Below, piece after piece: positions 1 through 11,089 of a DNA stretch of 64,000 nucleotides. The position numbers were made by a program, and so were the translations under genes. The notes beneath the pieces were generated by a model that saw only the letters and a list, made by a program, of their open reading frames with translations, did no database searches and was not told the origin of the DNA. The stretch spans positions 49,780,458 to 49,844,457 of the forward strand of contig CM040126.1 in the NCBI GenBank assembly GCA_022559845.1, in the 5' to 3' direction. The number at the start of each line of letters is the position of its first letter. Position 1 is the stretch's first letter. The DNA is from Amorphophallus konjac (lineage: Eukaryota > Streptophyta > Magnoliopsida > Alismatales > Araceae).

Positions 1-245
1 CCTTCATAGTGAGGGTTTTAACCAGGCTAAACCCTCTTGGTGGGGTTTAATCGGACCAAACTCCCCCCTTGAGGGTTTAACCGGTCCAAACCCCCAAGGG
101 GAGGGTTTATCCAGTCAAAACCCCCCATTTGGGGGTTTATTGGGACAAACCCCCCACTTGGGGGGGGGGGGGCAAGTGGGGGGGTTTAACTGGTCCAAAC
201 CCCTCACTTGGGGGGTTTATCCGGTCCAAACCCCCATTTTGAGGG
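1..245. repeat. G/C-run tandem repeat (LTR U3-like)
   Basis: Imperfect units of about 30 bp alternate a G-run plus TTTA and a C-run, of the form GGGGTTTATCCGGTCCAAAC followed by CCCC. The same kind of unit fills the U3 of the solo LTR at 25.4-26.2 kb, so this is probably the edge of an LTR from that family. A T/C-rich stretch follows to about 330. No gene is supported here. Confidence 0.7.
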
Positions 246-400
246 AAGAGAGGGGCCGACCCCCTTTTTGTGTCTTTTTTTCTCTCTTCTTTCCTTTCTC
301 TTTCTTTCTTTTTAATCAAATTTTTTGGGTTCCAACACATAAATACCCCTCTTACAATATACTAGAGCAGGGGTACTTGAAGTAGTAAACCAGTGAACAT

Positions 401-566
401 AATTGGATCCACCTTAAAGGGTTTGATAATGAACCAGCGCCTCTTAAGGTTGTCCAGTCCTGTCCCTACTACAACATAAGTTAAATGGATCCACCTTAAC
501 GGGTCTCATAATGAACCAGCACCTCTTAAGGTGGTCCTGTCCTGTCCTGTCCTTACTACACAACAA
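401..566. repeat. direct duplication of about 80 bp
   Basis: Two adjacent copies (401-478 and 482-566) share GGATCCACCTTAA, ATAATGAACCAGC and CCTCTTAAGGT blocks in the same order, with scattered substitutions. The second has an expanded CCTGT run. Function unknown. Confidence 0.75.
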
Positions 567-1395
567 AGTGAAGAAACCAGGCAAAAAAGGAAAAATATGA
601 TGCAGAAGTTTACCTTCATCATTGCCTTCTTTTGCTGCTCCCTCCTGGAAACTGCATCTGCTGTTTTGGCTGGTGCTCCTTAACTTGTGGTGATGGTAGC
701 TCCAGCGGACCATGATGATCCCAACTGATCTTGCTATGGATTCACCGGTTGCTTGTGGCAGCCCTACAGCAATGTCCAAGAAAGAAAGTTGGGAGGGGAC
801 TTTGGGTTAAGTGTTTTACACATAAATCCCTTAAACAAGAAAAGAGTTCAGGGCTTTACTTTTCATAAATAGCAGAGGGCTGGAGCAGGTTGGGATCAGT
901 GCTGACTTTGGGTTCGTTTTCACTTGACCAATCACGAGCCTGGCAGCAAGTTTTTAAATATTGAAGAAAAATTCTTGTTGCGACATTGATGAAGATAGAA
1001 TTCTTCCTATGACATTATTGCCATCTGATTATCTGCAGGCAATATGGTTGTGCTTTTCTTGCAATGAATTTCTAATATCTACCTATCTCCCATTTAATTC
1101 GAGTCGTATCTAGTGAAAACAAGGAGATCGATGAAGAAAGACCTTTATTTGTGTGGCCATTTTTTTATGAATGGTCACCTGATTGTTCTTAGGAGTGCAC
1201 CAAATGTAGGAGAACACAACATAAGGTGCATTTTTATAGGTGTTATTCAATTGTCCTTTGGTGGGCCATAACATATTGTCTATGATTGATATGTATGAGT
1301 TTCCCTACAACAAAGTCCTTAATTGGGTTTGTGTACAATCTATTGAACTTCTAGTGTCTTTTGACCTATTTGGACTTCCTAATGGTCCTTGAGAT
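567..1395. other. unassigned interval
   Basis: No coding region, terminal repeat or recognisable domain could be supported in this roughly 830-bp stretch. A minus-strand open frame at 444-779 shows no recognisable domain and overlaps the direct duplication. Confidence 0.5.
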
Positions 1396-1399
1396 TCAT

Positions 1400-1572
1400 T
1401 AGTTATATCTTTGTTGACATCTGGAGTTGTCTGCCGTGGCCAGAATGGTGGGGAAATTGAAGCACTTAGTGAAGGAGTTGACTAGATGGGGCTCTAGCAA
1501 GACTCTCCTCGGCAAAGCAGCAAAGGACATGATTCTTCTCCAACTAGAGGGACTGGATACACTGGAGGCAAG
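1400..1572 (+). pseudogene. LINE fragment, endonuclease-RT linker
   Basis: The plus frame reads a helical, Lys/Leu-rich stretch (GKLKHLVKELTRW ... LLQLEGLDTLEA). This resembles the linker between endonuclease and reverse transcriptase of plant L1-type LINEs, which typically reads like LKxLKxxLKxWN...LLxxLExLD. The matching continuation (REERDKLKEE-like, then IYWKQ) resumes at about 2160, so this is the upstream part of the LINE at 2155-4950, split by an insert. No endonuclease domain is recognisable upstream. Confidence 0.55.
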
Positions 1573-1650
1573 GTATTCAAAACCGCCCAGTTGGTTTGTA
1601 TTAGTACTCTGTTGGTTCGATTTCGCCTATTTGAGATCGGTACGGGCCGA

Positions 1651-1655
<5 letters not shown>

Positions 1656-1720
<65 letters not shown>
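1656..1720. repeat. (CA)n microsatellite
   Basis: An uninterrupted run of about 32 CA dinucleotides. Open frames reading through it are low-complexity artefacts and not genes. Confidence 0.97.
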
Positions 1721-1724
<4 letters not shown>

Positions 1725-1769
1725 CAGTGTGGGGCTGTTGACTGTAAGCTGCAACAGTCGCATCTCCTC

Positions 1770-1945
1770 TTGTAGCGGCGGGATCAGGCGAAGACGACGG
1801 CAGTGGGATCAGGCGAGTCCGACAGCGGTAGGATCAGGCGAGGACGGTGGACGCGGGCTTAGGTGAGCCTGGCGGCAGCGAGCTCAGGCGAGTCTGGCAG
1901 CGGCGGGATCAGGTGAGGACGGCGGCGGTAGGCTCCGGCCAGAAT
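1770..1945. repeat. G/C-rich minisatellite
   Basis: Units of about 21-24 bp around GCGGCGGGATCAGGCGAGNNC repeat seven or eight times with substitutions. Located inside the insert that interrupts the LINE. Confidence 0.75.
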
Positions 1946-2154
1946 GACGGCAACAGTAGCAATGGTGTTAGCCACCATCGCCTGTGCCCTAATTTGGCTC
2001 GATTAGGGTGGGTTTTAAAGTGTTTCGGTTATTTATACAATAGCCCTCATAATAATTGTATAAATAATTAATTGTTTTGATAGGATATATATAACATATG
2101 TGGGGGAGGTGGAACTAGGAAGGCCTGCCCAATATCGAAATTGGTACTAGGTTC

Positions 2155-4950
2155 GAAGACCTTGACTGGAGGAGGGAAGCCTACTGGACAAACCCGATAG
2201 GAACGAACGGGACAAGCTGAAGGAAGAGTTTGATGAGATTCTCATTAAAGGGAAATCTACTGGAAGCAGAGAGCCGAGGAAAAATGGATCAAGGAGGGAG
2301 ACAAGAATACTTCCTATTTTCAAAAGATTGCTTCAGGGAGAAGGTGCTTGAACTACATCAAATGCATCAGGGAGGGGAACCAGCTGTTCACCACACCGGG
2401 AGACATCAAGAGGCATACCAGTCAGTTCTACTCCCGCCTCTTCTCTGAGGAGGAACCAGTCAGATCGTCTGGACCTCTTGTGCCTATCGGCAACGAGAGC
2501 CATGCTTTTTTCTGTCCTTTTGACGAGGAGGAGGTGAAGAAGGCTCTTCTCTCTTGCAAGTGACAAAGTGGTAGGGCTAGGTGGTTTTTCAATGGCTTTT
2601 TTCCACCACTATTGGGACATCATTAAGGCAGATGTTTTCCAAGTTGTGTGAGAATTTTAAGAAGGGAGGGCTCATTTGAGAGGTATCAACAAGACTCTAC
2701 TTGTCCTCATCCCTAAGAAGCAAGATGCTGAGTGCTTAAAAGACTATAGGCCCATTAGCTTGCTCAGTGGGACTTATAAACCAATCACAAAGTTGTTGGG
2801 AACCAGACTAGACAACGTTATGCGCAGGGTTGTTAATAGTTATCATGGAGCCTTCATCAAAGGACGCATCATTCAAAAGAGTCTGTTGGTTGCACATGAA
2901 TGTTTGCATGCTATCAAGACACAAAGGAAGAGAGGATTGGTGTTTAAGCTTGATTTTGAAAAAGCATATGATTGGGTAAGCTGGAAGTGCTTGCTGGAGG
3001 TTCTTAGCAGGATGAGTTTTAATGACAGGCGGATTGGATAGATTCGGGCATGCATCCAATCATCTACATTTTCGTCCTCATTAATGGAGAATTCTCACCC
3101 TATTTTCCCAGCGGTATGCCATTAAATAGGGCAACCCTATGTCCCCTCTTCTATTTGTTCTAGTGGCGCAGATTCTGAGTAAAATGTGGTCAAGAGCCAA
3201 GTCTCATGGCATCATTAGGGGGTTCCAGGTTGCTCCACAGGGCCAAGACATATCCCACTTGCAATATGCTGACGATACAATACTATTTGTGGTAGAAGGC
3301 GAGGGGTAGCTCTATAACATAAGAATGATGCTAGAACTACTACAGGAGGTCAATGGACTCAAAGTCAATCTCAATAAAAGTCAGGTGATTGGTGTGAATT
3401 TGGATCATAGAACCATAAGGAGAGCTGCTGCTATTCTAGGCTGTCAAGTTGGCCAATTTCCTATTACCTATTTGGATCTTCCCCTGACCCACAGTGCTTT
3501 ACAGTGCAAGGATTAGCAATCGGTGGTGCAGAGGTTCGAATCCAGGCTCGCAAGGTGGAAGGCAAAGCTACTTTTGTATGGAGGCCAGTTGGTATTGTGC
3601 AAATTTGTCCTAGATAGCCTCCCTATTTACTTCCTCTTTACTTTCCATATCTCCCTCTCAATAGCAAAGAAGTTGCAATCCATTCAGGGAAGGTTCGCTT
3701 GGCATGGCAGCGAAATGAGAGGTAGAGGCTGACATGACTTGCATGGGGAAGAGCATGTAAAAGCAATGAGGTTGGCGGATTGGGCCTAAAAAGATATCAG
3801 GGATTTCAACATGGCCTTATTGATCAAATTGCTTTGGAAAGGCGGCTCAGAGGATGAGGGGCTTTAGAGTATGGTCATCAGGCAGAAATAGTATTGTAGG
3901 GTAAGAATCTGGGACTTGTCAACCTCACCTCAGCGGCACTTATCTCATATCTGGAAGGGCATACTACAAAGCAGTGATTTTGTTAGGACATGCTTAGAGT
4001 GAGGATGGGGAATGGGCAAAAATGCCATTTTTGGAAAGACAAATGGTGCACAGATGGTCCTCTTGAGGAGCTTTTTCCTTGACTATATGCAATCTCTGTG
4101 GAGCCATTGGTAGTGGTGAGTCAATTGTTTGATAGGCAATCGTCAGAGGGTACCTGGAGCCCAGCTTCAGAAGGCCCCTGCGGGATGAGGAGATTGTCTA
4201 ACTTGGGACTATGCTTGCAGTCCTTCTGTAGCATAAGCCAGATAAGAGCAAGACAGATGGGTGGATGTAGAGATGGGACAAGGAGGGGTGTATCTTAGTT
4301 TGATCGGCATACCAGATGATTGTTGGCAGCGAGCTGAGACATCCTTTGCATAGGCAAGTATGGCAACCTAGGAGCCCTCTTAGAGTGAAAGTTCTGCTGT
4401 GGAGGATCTCACATAGGAAGCTTCCTACTTGTGATAGACTTGCTATCTTCTTGGGTGCTATCCAGACACGTTGCTGCCTGCGTGACAGAGGATAATAGTG
4501 GCCACCTCTTCATTGGTTGTCACTTTTATCAAGAGGTGTGGCAACATGTTCTCTCCAAGATCCAATGTGGTTTGCAGCTCAAGCAGACGGTTGAGCAGCT
4601 TTTGAGGGAATGGCACAGGCACTGGCCGTTCAAGAGAGATAGGCGGATCTAGTGGCTCATCCTCCATGCTACCCTTTGGGCCATTTGGGGTAAAAGAAAC
4701 AAGAGGATTTTCAAAAAAGAGGCCACCATACTAGAGAGAGTAGGAGATTTTGTTGGTGATAGAGTGAGAGAGTGGGCTATTATTCTTTGTAAAGTAGATG
4801 CACACGACTCTACTCTTTTGTCTTTATTGGGGGGCTAGAGGGGGACACATCTTCTTGGTGTGACCCTTGTCTTGTGTATAGGGTTGTAAAGGGATGTTTT
4901 GAGAGAACACAACATATACTTGTAAATCCATCTTTTCATTTCCAATTTAT
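2155..4950 (+). pseudogene. LINE (L1-like) reverse transcriptase remnant
   Basis: This is a decayed plant non-LTR retrotransposon ORF2. About 2225-2440 encodes the pre-RT block (EKWIKEGDKNTSYFQK). 2676-3041 encodes RT motifs (LVLIPKKQDAECLKDYRPIS, then GLVFKLDFEKAYDWVSW). The catalytic YADD box lies at 3265-3276, within LQYADDTILF. The thumb region follows at 3325-3510 (VNLNKSQ). A zf-RVT-like C-terminal region (RVKVLLWRISHRKLPTCDRL ... LWAIWGKRNKRIF in shifting frames) spans about 4380-4720. Many stops and frameshifts separate the blocks, so it cannot make protein. The 3' end is near 4945, where a copia element is inserted. No clear poly(A) tail or target duplication was found. Confidence 0.85.
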
Positions 4951-4955
4951 ATATA
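4951..4955. other. target-site duplication of the copia element (left)
   Basis: ATATA precedes the 5' LTR (TGTAAAG...). The same five bases follow the 3' LTR at 16748-16752. The AT-rich target lowers its specificity, but it agrees with the LTR ends TG...ACA. Confidence 0.7.
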
Positions 4956-5089
4956 TGTAAAGAAGGCGAAGGGTAGTTTGGTCATCCTTTTTTTGGTTTG
5001 TTATTTCTGGTCCATTAGGCGTGCACCCTGGGTAATCATTAGCCAGGGGCATTTCTGTCATCATTTGTAAGGTGGTGGTTGCCCTAAGC

Positions 5090-5129
<40 letters not shown>

Positions 5130-5253
5130 AAAGTAGGTAGCGACTGGAGGAGGGAAGATTCTCTTTCTCTAAAACCACCGCAACCCTAGTTTGGTTCTCT
5201 TGGTGCCTTCTTCTCTTTTTCTTCCCCTGTTCTTCTGCATCCTTGCTATAACA
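4956..5253 (+). repeat. 5' LTR of Ty1/copia element
   Basis: A 298-bp LTR from TGTAAAGAAGG to GCTATAACA. It contains an (AT)n tract at about 5092-5123 followed by TTTATAAAAG, which may act as TATA box. The last 130 bp match 16619-16747 closely. Directly followed by an initiator-Met primer site. At 298 bp it is short, in the range of small copia LTRs. Confidence 0.85.
5092..5123. repeat. (AT)n microsatellite in the LTR
   Basis: About 16 AT dinucleotides directly upstream of TTTATAAAAG in the copia 5' LTR. The 3' LTR copy begins inside the equivalent region. Confidence 0.9.
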
Positions 5254-5266
5254 TGGTATTAGAGCC
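5254..5266 (+). promoter_or_regulatory. primer binding site, initiator tRNA-Met
   Basis: TGGTATTAGAGCC immediately follows the LTR end. It matches the plant copia consensus TGGTATCAGAGC with one change and fixes both LTR boundary and plus orientation. Confidence 0.9.
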
Positions 5267-5573
5267 AAAGGAGATCTGAAACAGAGGGATAAACAACACT
5301 GCTGAGTTCCTTGGTGATCCGCCCTAGGGTTTCTCCCTAGCACAAGCTAGCGGTGGTCATCTCCTGGAGATATCCTCATCGAACAACCCTCTCTGGCCTG
5401 GGAAAGGTCTGCGCCCCCTTCTCTCTGTCTGGTAAGGACTGCACCCTTCTCTTCCATCTTTTTCCTCCTTTTGTTGAGCTGTAGAACCCTGCCCTTGTGG
5501 AGACAGCCGCTACCTATCTCCTAGGGTTTTCAGGTTCTCAAGTTTTGTACATCAGGAAGAGGGGGAGATTCTC

Positions 5574-7170
5574 ATGGCCAAACAACACTCCCCATCAATC
5601 TCCAAGTCCACATCCACAGATGCTGAGGAGGTTTCTGTAGGAAAAAGGGTGTCTGGCCCTATGTCGGGTCATGAACACCATGCCCTGTAGATTACTCTAA
5701 TCAAGTTGAACAAAACCAATTATGTTGAATGGTCAGCGGCAGCCAAGATGTACCTTGGAGCGAAGCGGAAGTCTGGTTATATCAATAGTAAAATTGAGAA
5801 ACTAGATGAGGATAGTGCTAAGTTTGAAGACTGGGTTGAACAAAATAGTGCTGTGATGACTTGGTTAGTCAACTCCGTTGAAGATGCTCAGAGGAAACTG
5901 ATTACGCGAATGGAGACGGCTAGAGACATTTGGGTGTTCTTAGAAAAGATGTATGGATAAAAAACGAATGTTGTTAGGGTCTATCAATTTGAGACTGCCT
6001 TGTATGGAGCAAAGCAAGGTACACTTTCTATTACAGATTATTTCACTACCCTACAAACACTATAGGATGAACTCGATTACTATGATGCTGATAAATGGGA
6101 TACCCCGGCTGATCACAAAAGGCACTTGAAGTTTATTCAGAAGGGGAGAGTTCTGAAGTTCCTTGGTGGTTTAAACCCGGAGTGGGAACCACTCCGGGGA
6201 CAGATCCTCAATGAAACTAGTGCTCTATCTCTAGATGAGGTATATCAAAGGGTGCTGGTTGAAGAGAATCGGAGGGAGGCTATGCTGGTGGACATTCAAA
6301 CAACAAGTGGGCATGTTCTTGATGACCATTCTGCTCTGACCAATAATGCTTAAGTCTAAGAAGGGTAGTGGTAATAGTCAAGATGATGATGGGAAAGCCA
6401 GCAGGAAGTGTAGTCACTGCGGCAGATAGGCCTGACAATTATCCGTTTAAAATTCAAACCGAATTTCAATTCGTATTCGTTTAATCGGATAATTATCCGA
6501 ATAAAATATCCGACTAATAATTTAATCGGATATCGGATATCCGATTATTAATCGGATACGAATTCGGATATTGAGATATCCGTGTCGGATATTATCCGAC
6601 CGAATATGAACCCTTAGATAAAAATCTAATGATACACATATTCTATATATAATTAACTTAAATCTTAATATATTGTTTGATTACTCTTTTTTATCTTTTT
6701 GTCTCAAAATATAATTTAAAAATAAGAAATTCACTGACACCCACTTGGTAAGTTATCTCCTATTTTTTAGGATGAAGTCTAATCTTTTGATAACATCTCC
6801 CAAAATAAAAGTAACTTTCACTCTTTTTTTTGAGAAAACAATATACGATGCTCTCATACGGCTAACACAACTCACCCCTAAGTAGGCCTAGTAATTATTC
6901 GTTTAAAATTCGAACCGAATTCGAATTCGTATTTATCCGATCATTATCCGAATAAAGTATCCGACGGATAATTCGATTACTAATCGGATAATTCGATTAT
7001 TAATCGGATACGAATTCGGATATCACACTATCCGCTCCGTATCCGATCCGTTTACAGGTCTAGCGGCAGACCTAACCACCTCGTGGATGACTGCTGGGAG
7101 CTTTATCCTGATAAGAAGCCTCTCAAGTTCCGCAGTAAGAAGGGCAGCAAACAGGCCAAGGGAAATGCAG
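5574..7170 (+). pseudogene. copia Gag, interrupted
   Basis: The start ATG at 5574 opens a frame of MAKQHSPSISKS type. An in-frame TAG (about 5688) precedes the Gag core (LNKTNYVEWSAAAKMYLGAK ... WLVNSVEDAQRKLITRMETA), which resembles the UBN2/Gag-polypeptide family. Another stop follows KMYG at about 5959. Core sequence continues at 6126-6353 (LKFLGGLNPEWEPLRGQI), then a one-base shift leads to the basic stretch before the zinc knuckle. The CCHC knuckle starts at 6410 (CSHCGR) and is split by a hAT MITE at 6427-7062. Its distal half (HLVDDCWEL) resumes at about 7077, with the 8-bp duplication accounted for. Gag is needed for particle assembly, but this copy is dead. Confidence 0.8.
6427..7062. 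mobile_element. hAT-type MITE, family H1
   Basis: A 636-bp non-autonomous element. Left end TAGGCCTGACAATTATCCG; right end, read inward, TAGACCTGTAAACGGATCGG. It is flanked by a perfect 8-bp duplication GCGGCAGA (6419-6426 and 7063-7070), diagnostic of hAT insertion. The interior reiterates ATCGGATAATTATCCGAATA-type words, so it can fold on itself. The left terminal sequence recurs internally at about 6883 (TAGGCCTAGTAATTATTCG), suggesting a second copy fused into it. No transposase is present. Confidence 0.88.
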
Positions 7171-7364
7171 AACTTTTCTGGCTTCCTCTCAGGATGTTGG
7201 ATCTCCCAATGCTCAAGTACCTAACACAAAGGGCCTCTCCTCAACTGATATTGCTACCCTTCAAAGGATTCTTTCTCAGCTGGACACCTTTGCTCTTGCT
7301 TCCACTTCCTTGGGCAAGTTCAGTGTTGAGGGAGCTGCACTTAGTGCTACATCTCAACCAACAG

Positions 7365-7800
7365 ATACATCATGGATCATTGATTCTGAAGCTATTGATC
7401 ATATGACCGGTAACCCTAGTCTCTTCTCTACCTATTCTCTTTCTTCTGGCCAAGAAAAGGTGATGGTAGCTCTGGCCAAGAAAAGGTGATGGTAGCTGAT
7501 GGTACTCAAGCCACAATTGCGGGCAAAGGAACCATCAGCATGGATGATCATCTTTCTTTGTCATCTACCTTACATGTTCCTTCCCTTCCGATAAATCTCT
7601 TATCTGTTAGCAACCTCACCAAATCCCTTAATTGTTCCATAACCTTCTGCCCAACCCATTGTGTGTTTCAGGATTTGAAGACCAAGCGAACGATTGGGAG
7701 TGGTCTTGAGGACAGGGGTCTTTACCAGTTGAACATCAAAGGGAAGATAGCTCTTAATCTAAGAAAACCATCAATAATTTCAATCAAATTCAGCAGCTCA
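7365..7800 (+). pseudogene. copia protease domain, broken
   Basis: The frame reads WIIDSEAIDHMTGNP, where copia proteases usually have D-S-G/A followed by A-x-x-H-M. A Glu stands at the third position of the catalytic D-S-G triad. A 26-bp tandem duplication (7445-7470 and 7471-7496) shifts the frame. After it, DGTQATIAGKGTISM ... LHVPSLPINLLSVSNLTKSL is the usual C-terminal part of the domain. Inactive. Confidence 0.8.
7445..7496. repeat. 26-bp tandem duplication in the protease
   Basis: TCTGGCCAAGAAAAGGTGAT plus GGTAGC occurs twice in direct succession. Since 26 is not a multiple of three it causes a frameshift. Confidence 0.95.
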
Positions 7801-8560
7801 AGTTATGGCATTGTCGTCTAGGACATCTTTCTTTCAAGTCTTTGAAACTTTTATTTCCTACATTGTTTAAGTCTATTAAACCAGAGTCATTTCAGTGTCA
7901 TGTCTGCCAATTGGCAAAACATTGTAGATCCCAATTTTCAACTTCAATAAAAAAGAGCAGTGCTCCTTTTGATTTGGTCCATTTTGATGTTTGGGGTCCC
8001 TCACCCGTGTGTTCTGTGAGTGGCTATTGCTACTTCATCACTTTCATTGATGATTTTTCCTTGTGTACTTGAGTGTATCTGTTGAGGTCGAGAGAGGAAG
8101 TGCCTAGAGCAGTTCAGATTTTTTTCCAATATGGCGCTGACACAATTCGAGAAAAAAAATCAAGACGTTTAGATCTGATAATGCAAAAGAATACTTCACG
8201 AAAAATTTGAATGTGTTCGTGCAAGATGAAGGGATGGTACATGAATCCTCTTGCCCGTATACTCCACAACAAAATGGAGTGGTAGAGAAAGAATCGGCAC
8301 CTAATGGAGATTGCTCGGGCATTCCTGTTTCAGCACAAGATTCCCAAACAGTACTGGGCAGATGCTGTCCTCACAGCAACATATGTCATTAATAGGATGC
8401 CATCCAGAACCCTAGGGTTTCGTATTCCTGTGACTATCTTACGCCTAGATCACCCAATTTTTCCTTTGACTCCTCGGGTATTTGGGTGCTTGTGTTTTAT
8501 CCATGTCTTGGGTCCAGGTCACTTGACCCCAAAGCTGTTAGGGGAGTCTTTCTTAGTTAT
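7795..8560 (+). pseudogene. copia pre-integrase and integrase, broken
   Basis: The HHCC-type zinc module begins LKLWHCRLGHLSFKSLK and ends CHVCQLAKH (7798-7925). It is followed by an integrase core opening FDLVHFDVWGPSP with D in the expected first catalytic position, and YCYFITFIDDFS. A stop after LCT (8070) and two frameshifts follow. FRSDNAKEYF (second catalytic Asp), SCPYTPQQNGVVE (catalytic Glu block) and HLMEIARAFLFQHKIPKQYW are readable in different frames up to about 8450. It would insert cDNA if intact; it is clearly inactive. Confidence 0.8.
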
Positions 8561-9397
8561 TCCCCCACTCAGAAAGGGTATAAGTGTGCTGACCCCAAGA
8601 CATGGAAGGCCCACTACCAAAGAGATGTTACCTTTTTTGAGTCACAGTCATACTTCTCCTCGGATCTGTCTGAGGGGGAGATTACAGTGGATCCCTACCT
8701 AATTCCTTGTCATATTTCTGCTGACACCTTGGGTTCCCCGTCCTCTTCGGTTCTAGATGTTCAAGATACCAATGCCAAGGATGGTTTCAAGACTGTTGAA
8801 GGAACCAACTCTAAGGAAAAGACCAGGTTTGGAAAGGTCTACTCTAGAAGACAAAAAGAGGAGACTGAACATCCCAGGGAAAAGACCCTTGCTGAGGACC
8901 ACTCTCATGAGTATGCTGGGCCCTCATCTGTTGTTCCTGAAATTGAAAATCTGGTTCCTCTCACTGACCTTGATCAGCCTATTGCATGTAGGAAAGGTGT
9001 GAGAGAGTGCACCAAGCACCCAATCTCCAAATACTTGTGCTATTCTAATTTTTTTTCATCGTATCAGACCTACCTTTCATCTATTTCCAGCACCACTGTG
9101 CCTTCCTCTTTTTCAGAAGTTGTGAAGAATCCAAGGTGGGTTAAGGCAATGGAAGAAGAAATGGAGGCCTTAAGGAAGAATGGTACATGGTATTGGTTGA
9201 TCTACCTTTAGGGAAGAAGCCAGTGGGCTCTAAATGGGTATATACCATAAAGTTCAAGTCTGATGGAACCGTGGAAAGGTACAAGGCAAGGTTAGTTGCC
9301 AAAGGGTTTACATAGACCTATGACATTGATTACTAAGAAACATTTGCTCCAGTTGCCAAGTTATCCTTTGTTCGGGTTATGATGTCACTTGCTGTTG
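8486..9397 (+). pseudogene. copia integrase tail, linker and truncated RT
   Basis: An open stretch of about 240 codons runs from the integrase C-terminal region (RGVFLSYSPTQKGYKCADP) through a variable acidic linker to the start of the RT domain (EVVKNPRWVKAMEEEMEALR). After a frameshift it continues with KKPVGSKWVYTIKFKSDGTV, ERYKARLVAKGFT and a stop, then ETFAPVAKLSFVRVMMSLAV. It ends abruptly at 9397, exactly where a gypsy LTR begins. RT catalytic motifs, RNase H and polypurine tract of the copia are absent from the window. Confidence 0.8.
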
Positions 9398-10534
9398 TGA
9401 GACACGGAATATTTTCACGTGGGAAAAATAAATGTTCTTTTTGAAAAGAGACATTCCTCTGTATAGAGAGGTTTATTCCGTGGGTGCGCATAGTATCAGA
9501 CGATTTGACCTCTCCCCACTGACAGGAGTCAGTGTTGATTTACATCGGCCTAACGTCCGAACACCTTTGTTTGACTGTCAAAGAAATCCCCAAAATCCTC
9601 TCCATAGGCTCAGATGTTAAGGGTACTCTCACTTAGGGAGCTCTCCATTCATTCACCACCAACAAGTAGACAAGGGTAGGGCTAAGTCTAGGCAAAACCC
9701 TAAGATTTGGGAATAGAAGCGCAAATATGCGGAAGCCATAGACATTCTTGAAGTAGAGAGAAGTTTTCTGGACCCCGAGGGTATTTCAATAATTTTACCA
9801 CCCCAGGGGTATTTTAGTAATATTACCAGGCCAGGGGTATTTCTGAAATTTTTGGGCTAAAATGGAAGTAGGATCGGGTCCCTGACTCCCCAAGGCGGTG
9901 AGGCTCTTTTTGGAGGATTTTAGGGGCTGCTGGGTTATTTCTAGGTCACAGGGGTATTTTGGTAATTTACCGTACCCTACACAGACCTAGGGTTGGGATG
10001 ACCTCTGAGTGTCGGGTTGAGCTGACAACATCTTTGGGTTGAAGGAGTGACACTGGCTTCATAAAAGACTCATGTGTCAGGTTTGCCAAAGAAGGGGCAT
10101 ATGCACAATTTTATAAAAGTCGGGGTTTTCTTATAATTTTTCCCCGAGGACATACATAACACATGCTGAGTGCTTTTGTATTCCAAATGAGTACAAAGGT
10201 TGTCGGCGAGTTGTCGACTGTACAGAGTTCCGCGTTGGAGCGGGAGATAGGGGCGTAGCCCCAATTACAAAAGTCGCAGGGTATAACTGCAAATTACAGG
10301 ACTTTGGTCTTTTACGGTCCCGGGGAGGACATTTTTGTAATTTTGTCATTATAAGGGCAGAAATACATGACTTAGTCGTCCCGAGACGTAAAGACTTACA
10401 AACATGGCCCATTGAGGGGCATAATTACAAACATGGCCCACTGAGGGGCATAAACGTAAATATACCCCGTAGGGGCATAAGTACAAGACCTGGAGGTGTT
10501 TTTGCAAAGCAAAATTTGCTTCCAACAAATGCCC
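9398..10534 (-). repeat. E1 Tat/gypsy, left (3') LTR
   Basis: Begins TGAGACACGG and ends CTTCCAACA just before AATGCCCCCCACGG, the same junction as in E2 (33690/33691). Near 9505-9570 it has ACGATTTGACC..CCCCACTG and GTGTTGATTTACATCGGCC blocks shared with the E2 and E3 LTRs. The block 10275-10493 is repeated at 15597-15812. Compared with the right LTR it lacks the TATA/U3 part (counterpart of about 15815-16610), so it has an internal deletion. Confidence 0.72.
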
Positions 10535-11050
10535 CCCACGGAACGTTCGTCAAAGCCGGGGCGGAGGCGGACGGTCCGTGCCCTCTGTAGAGCTGCACCT
10601 TACTGCTTCATTGCTTTCCAGAAAGCTGACGGTTGATGCTGGCTTGCCTTGGAGAGGCTTGTTGTCCCGGAGTTGACGTAGGCCAGCTTCTGAGAGATTT
10701 GTTGGCCTAGAGTTGATGGGGGCTTGCTTCTGAGAGGCTTGTTAGCCCGAAGTTGATGGGGGCCTGCTTCTGAGAGACTTGTTGGCCCGGAGTTGATGTA
10801 GGCCTGCTTCTGAGAGACTTGTTGGCCTAGAGTTGATGCGGACCTGCCTCGACGAGGCTTGTTGGTCCGACGTTGATGTAGGCCTGCTTCTAAGAGCCTT
10901 GTTGGCCTACAGTTGATGGGGGCCTGCTTTTGAGAGACTTGTTGGCCCGAAGTTGGTGCGGATCTGTCTCGATGAGGCTTGTTGGCCTGGAGTTAATATA
11001 GGCCTGTCTCGAAGAGGCACATCCATCTGAGTCGTCGTTGATTGACTATT
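10535..11050 (+). pseudogene. E1 antisense-gene region, 5' part overgrown by tandem repeats
   Basis: The first 60 bp (AATGCCCCCCACGGAACGTT, CGTCAAAGC...) match the corresponding start in E2 at 33691, where the antisense gene begins. From about 10640 the sequence becomes about ten degenerate 49-bp units around GGCCTGCTTCTGAGAGACTT, GTTGGCC and GGAGTTGATG. No PMD protein can be recognised. Confidence 0.6.
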
Positions 11051-11089
11051 GAGCTGTGATAGCTAGAAATCAACATTGGCCGACCCTTG

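Larger units (their letters stand above)
1573..2150. mobile_element. insert of unknown class splitting the LINE
   Basis: About 580 bp separates the two LINE parts. It begins CAAGGTATTCAAAACCG at 1569, similar in style to hAT termini, but a matching right end and target duplication could not be found. It contains a CA microsatellite and a G/C-rich minisatellite. Possibly a decayed MITE later expanded by simple repeats. Confidence 0.35.

Noticed and set aside
444..779. Minus-strand frame of 111 codons
   Set aside because: Partly across the direct duplication; no recognisable domain, no splice or start context beyond chance.
1494..1866. Frames with poly-Thr-His or poly-Cys-Val
   Set aside because: Translation of the (CA)n microsatellite.
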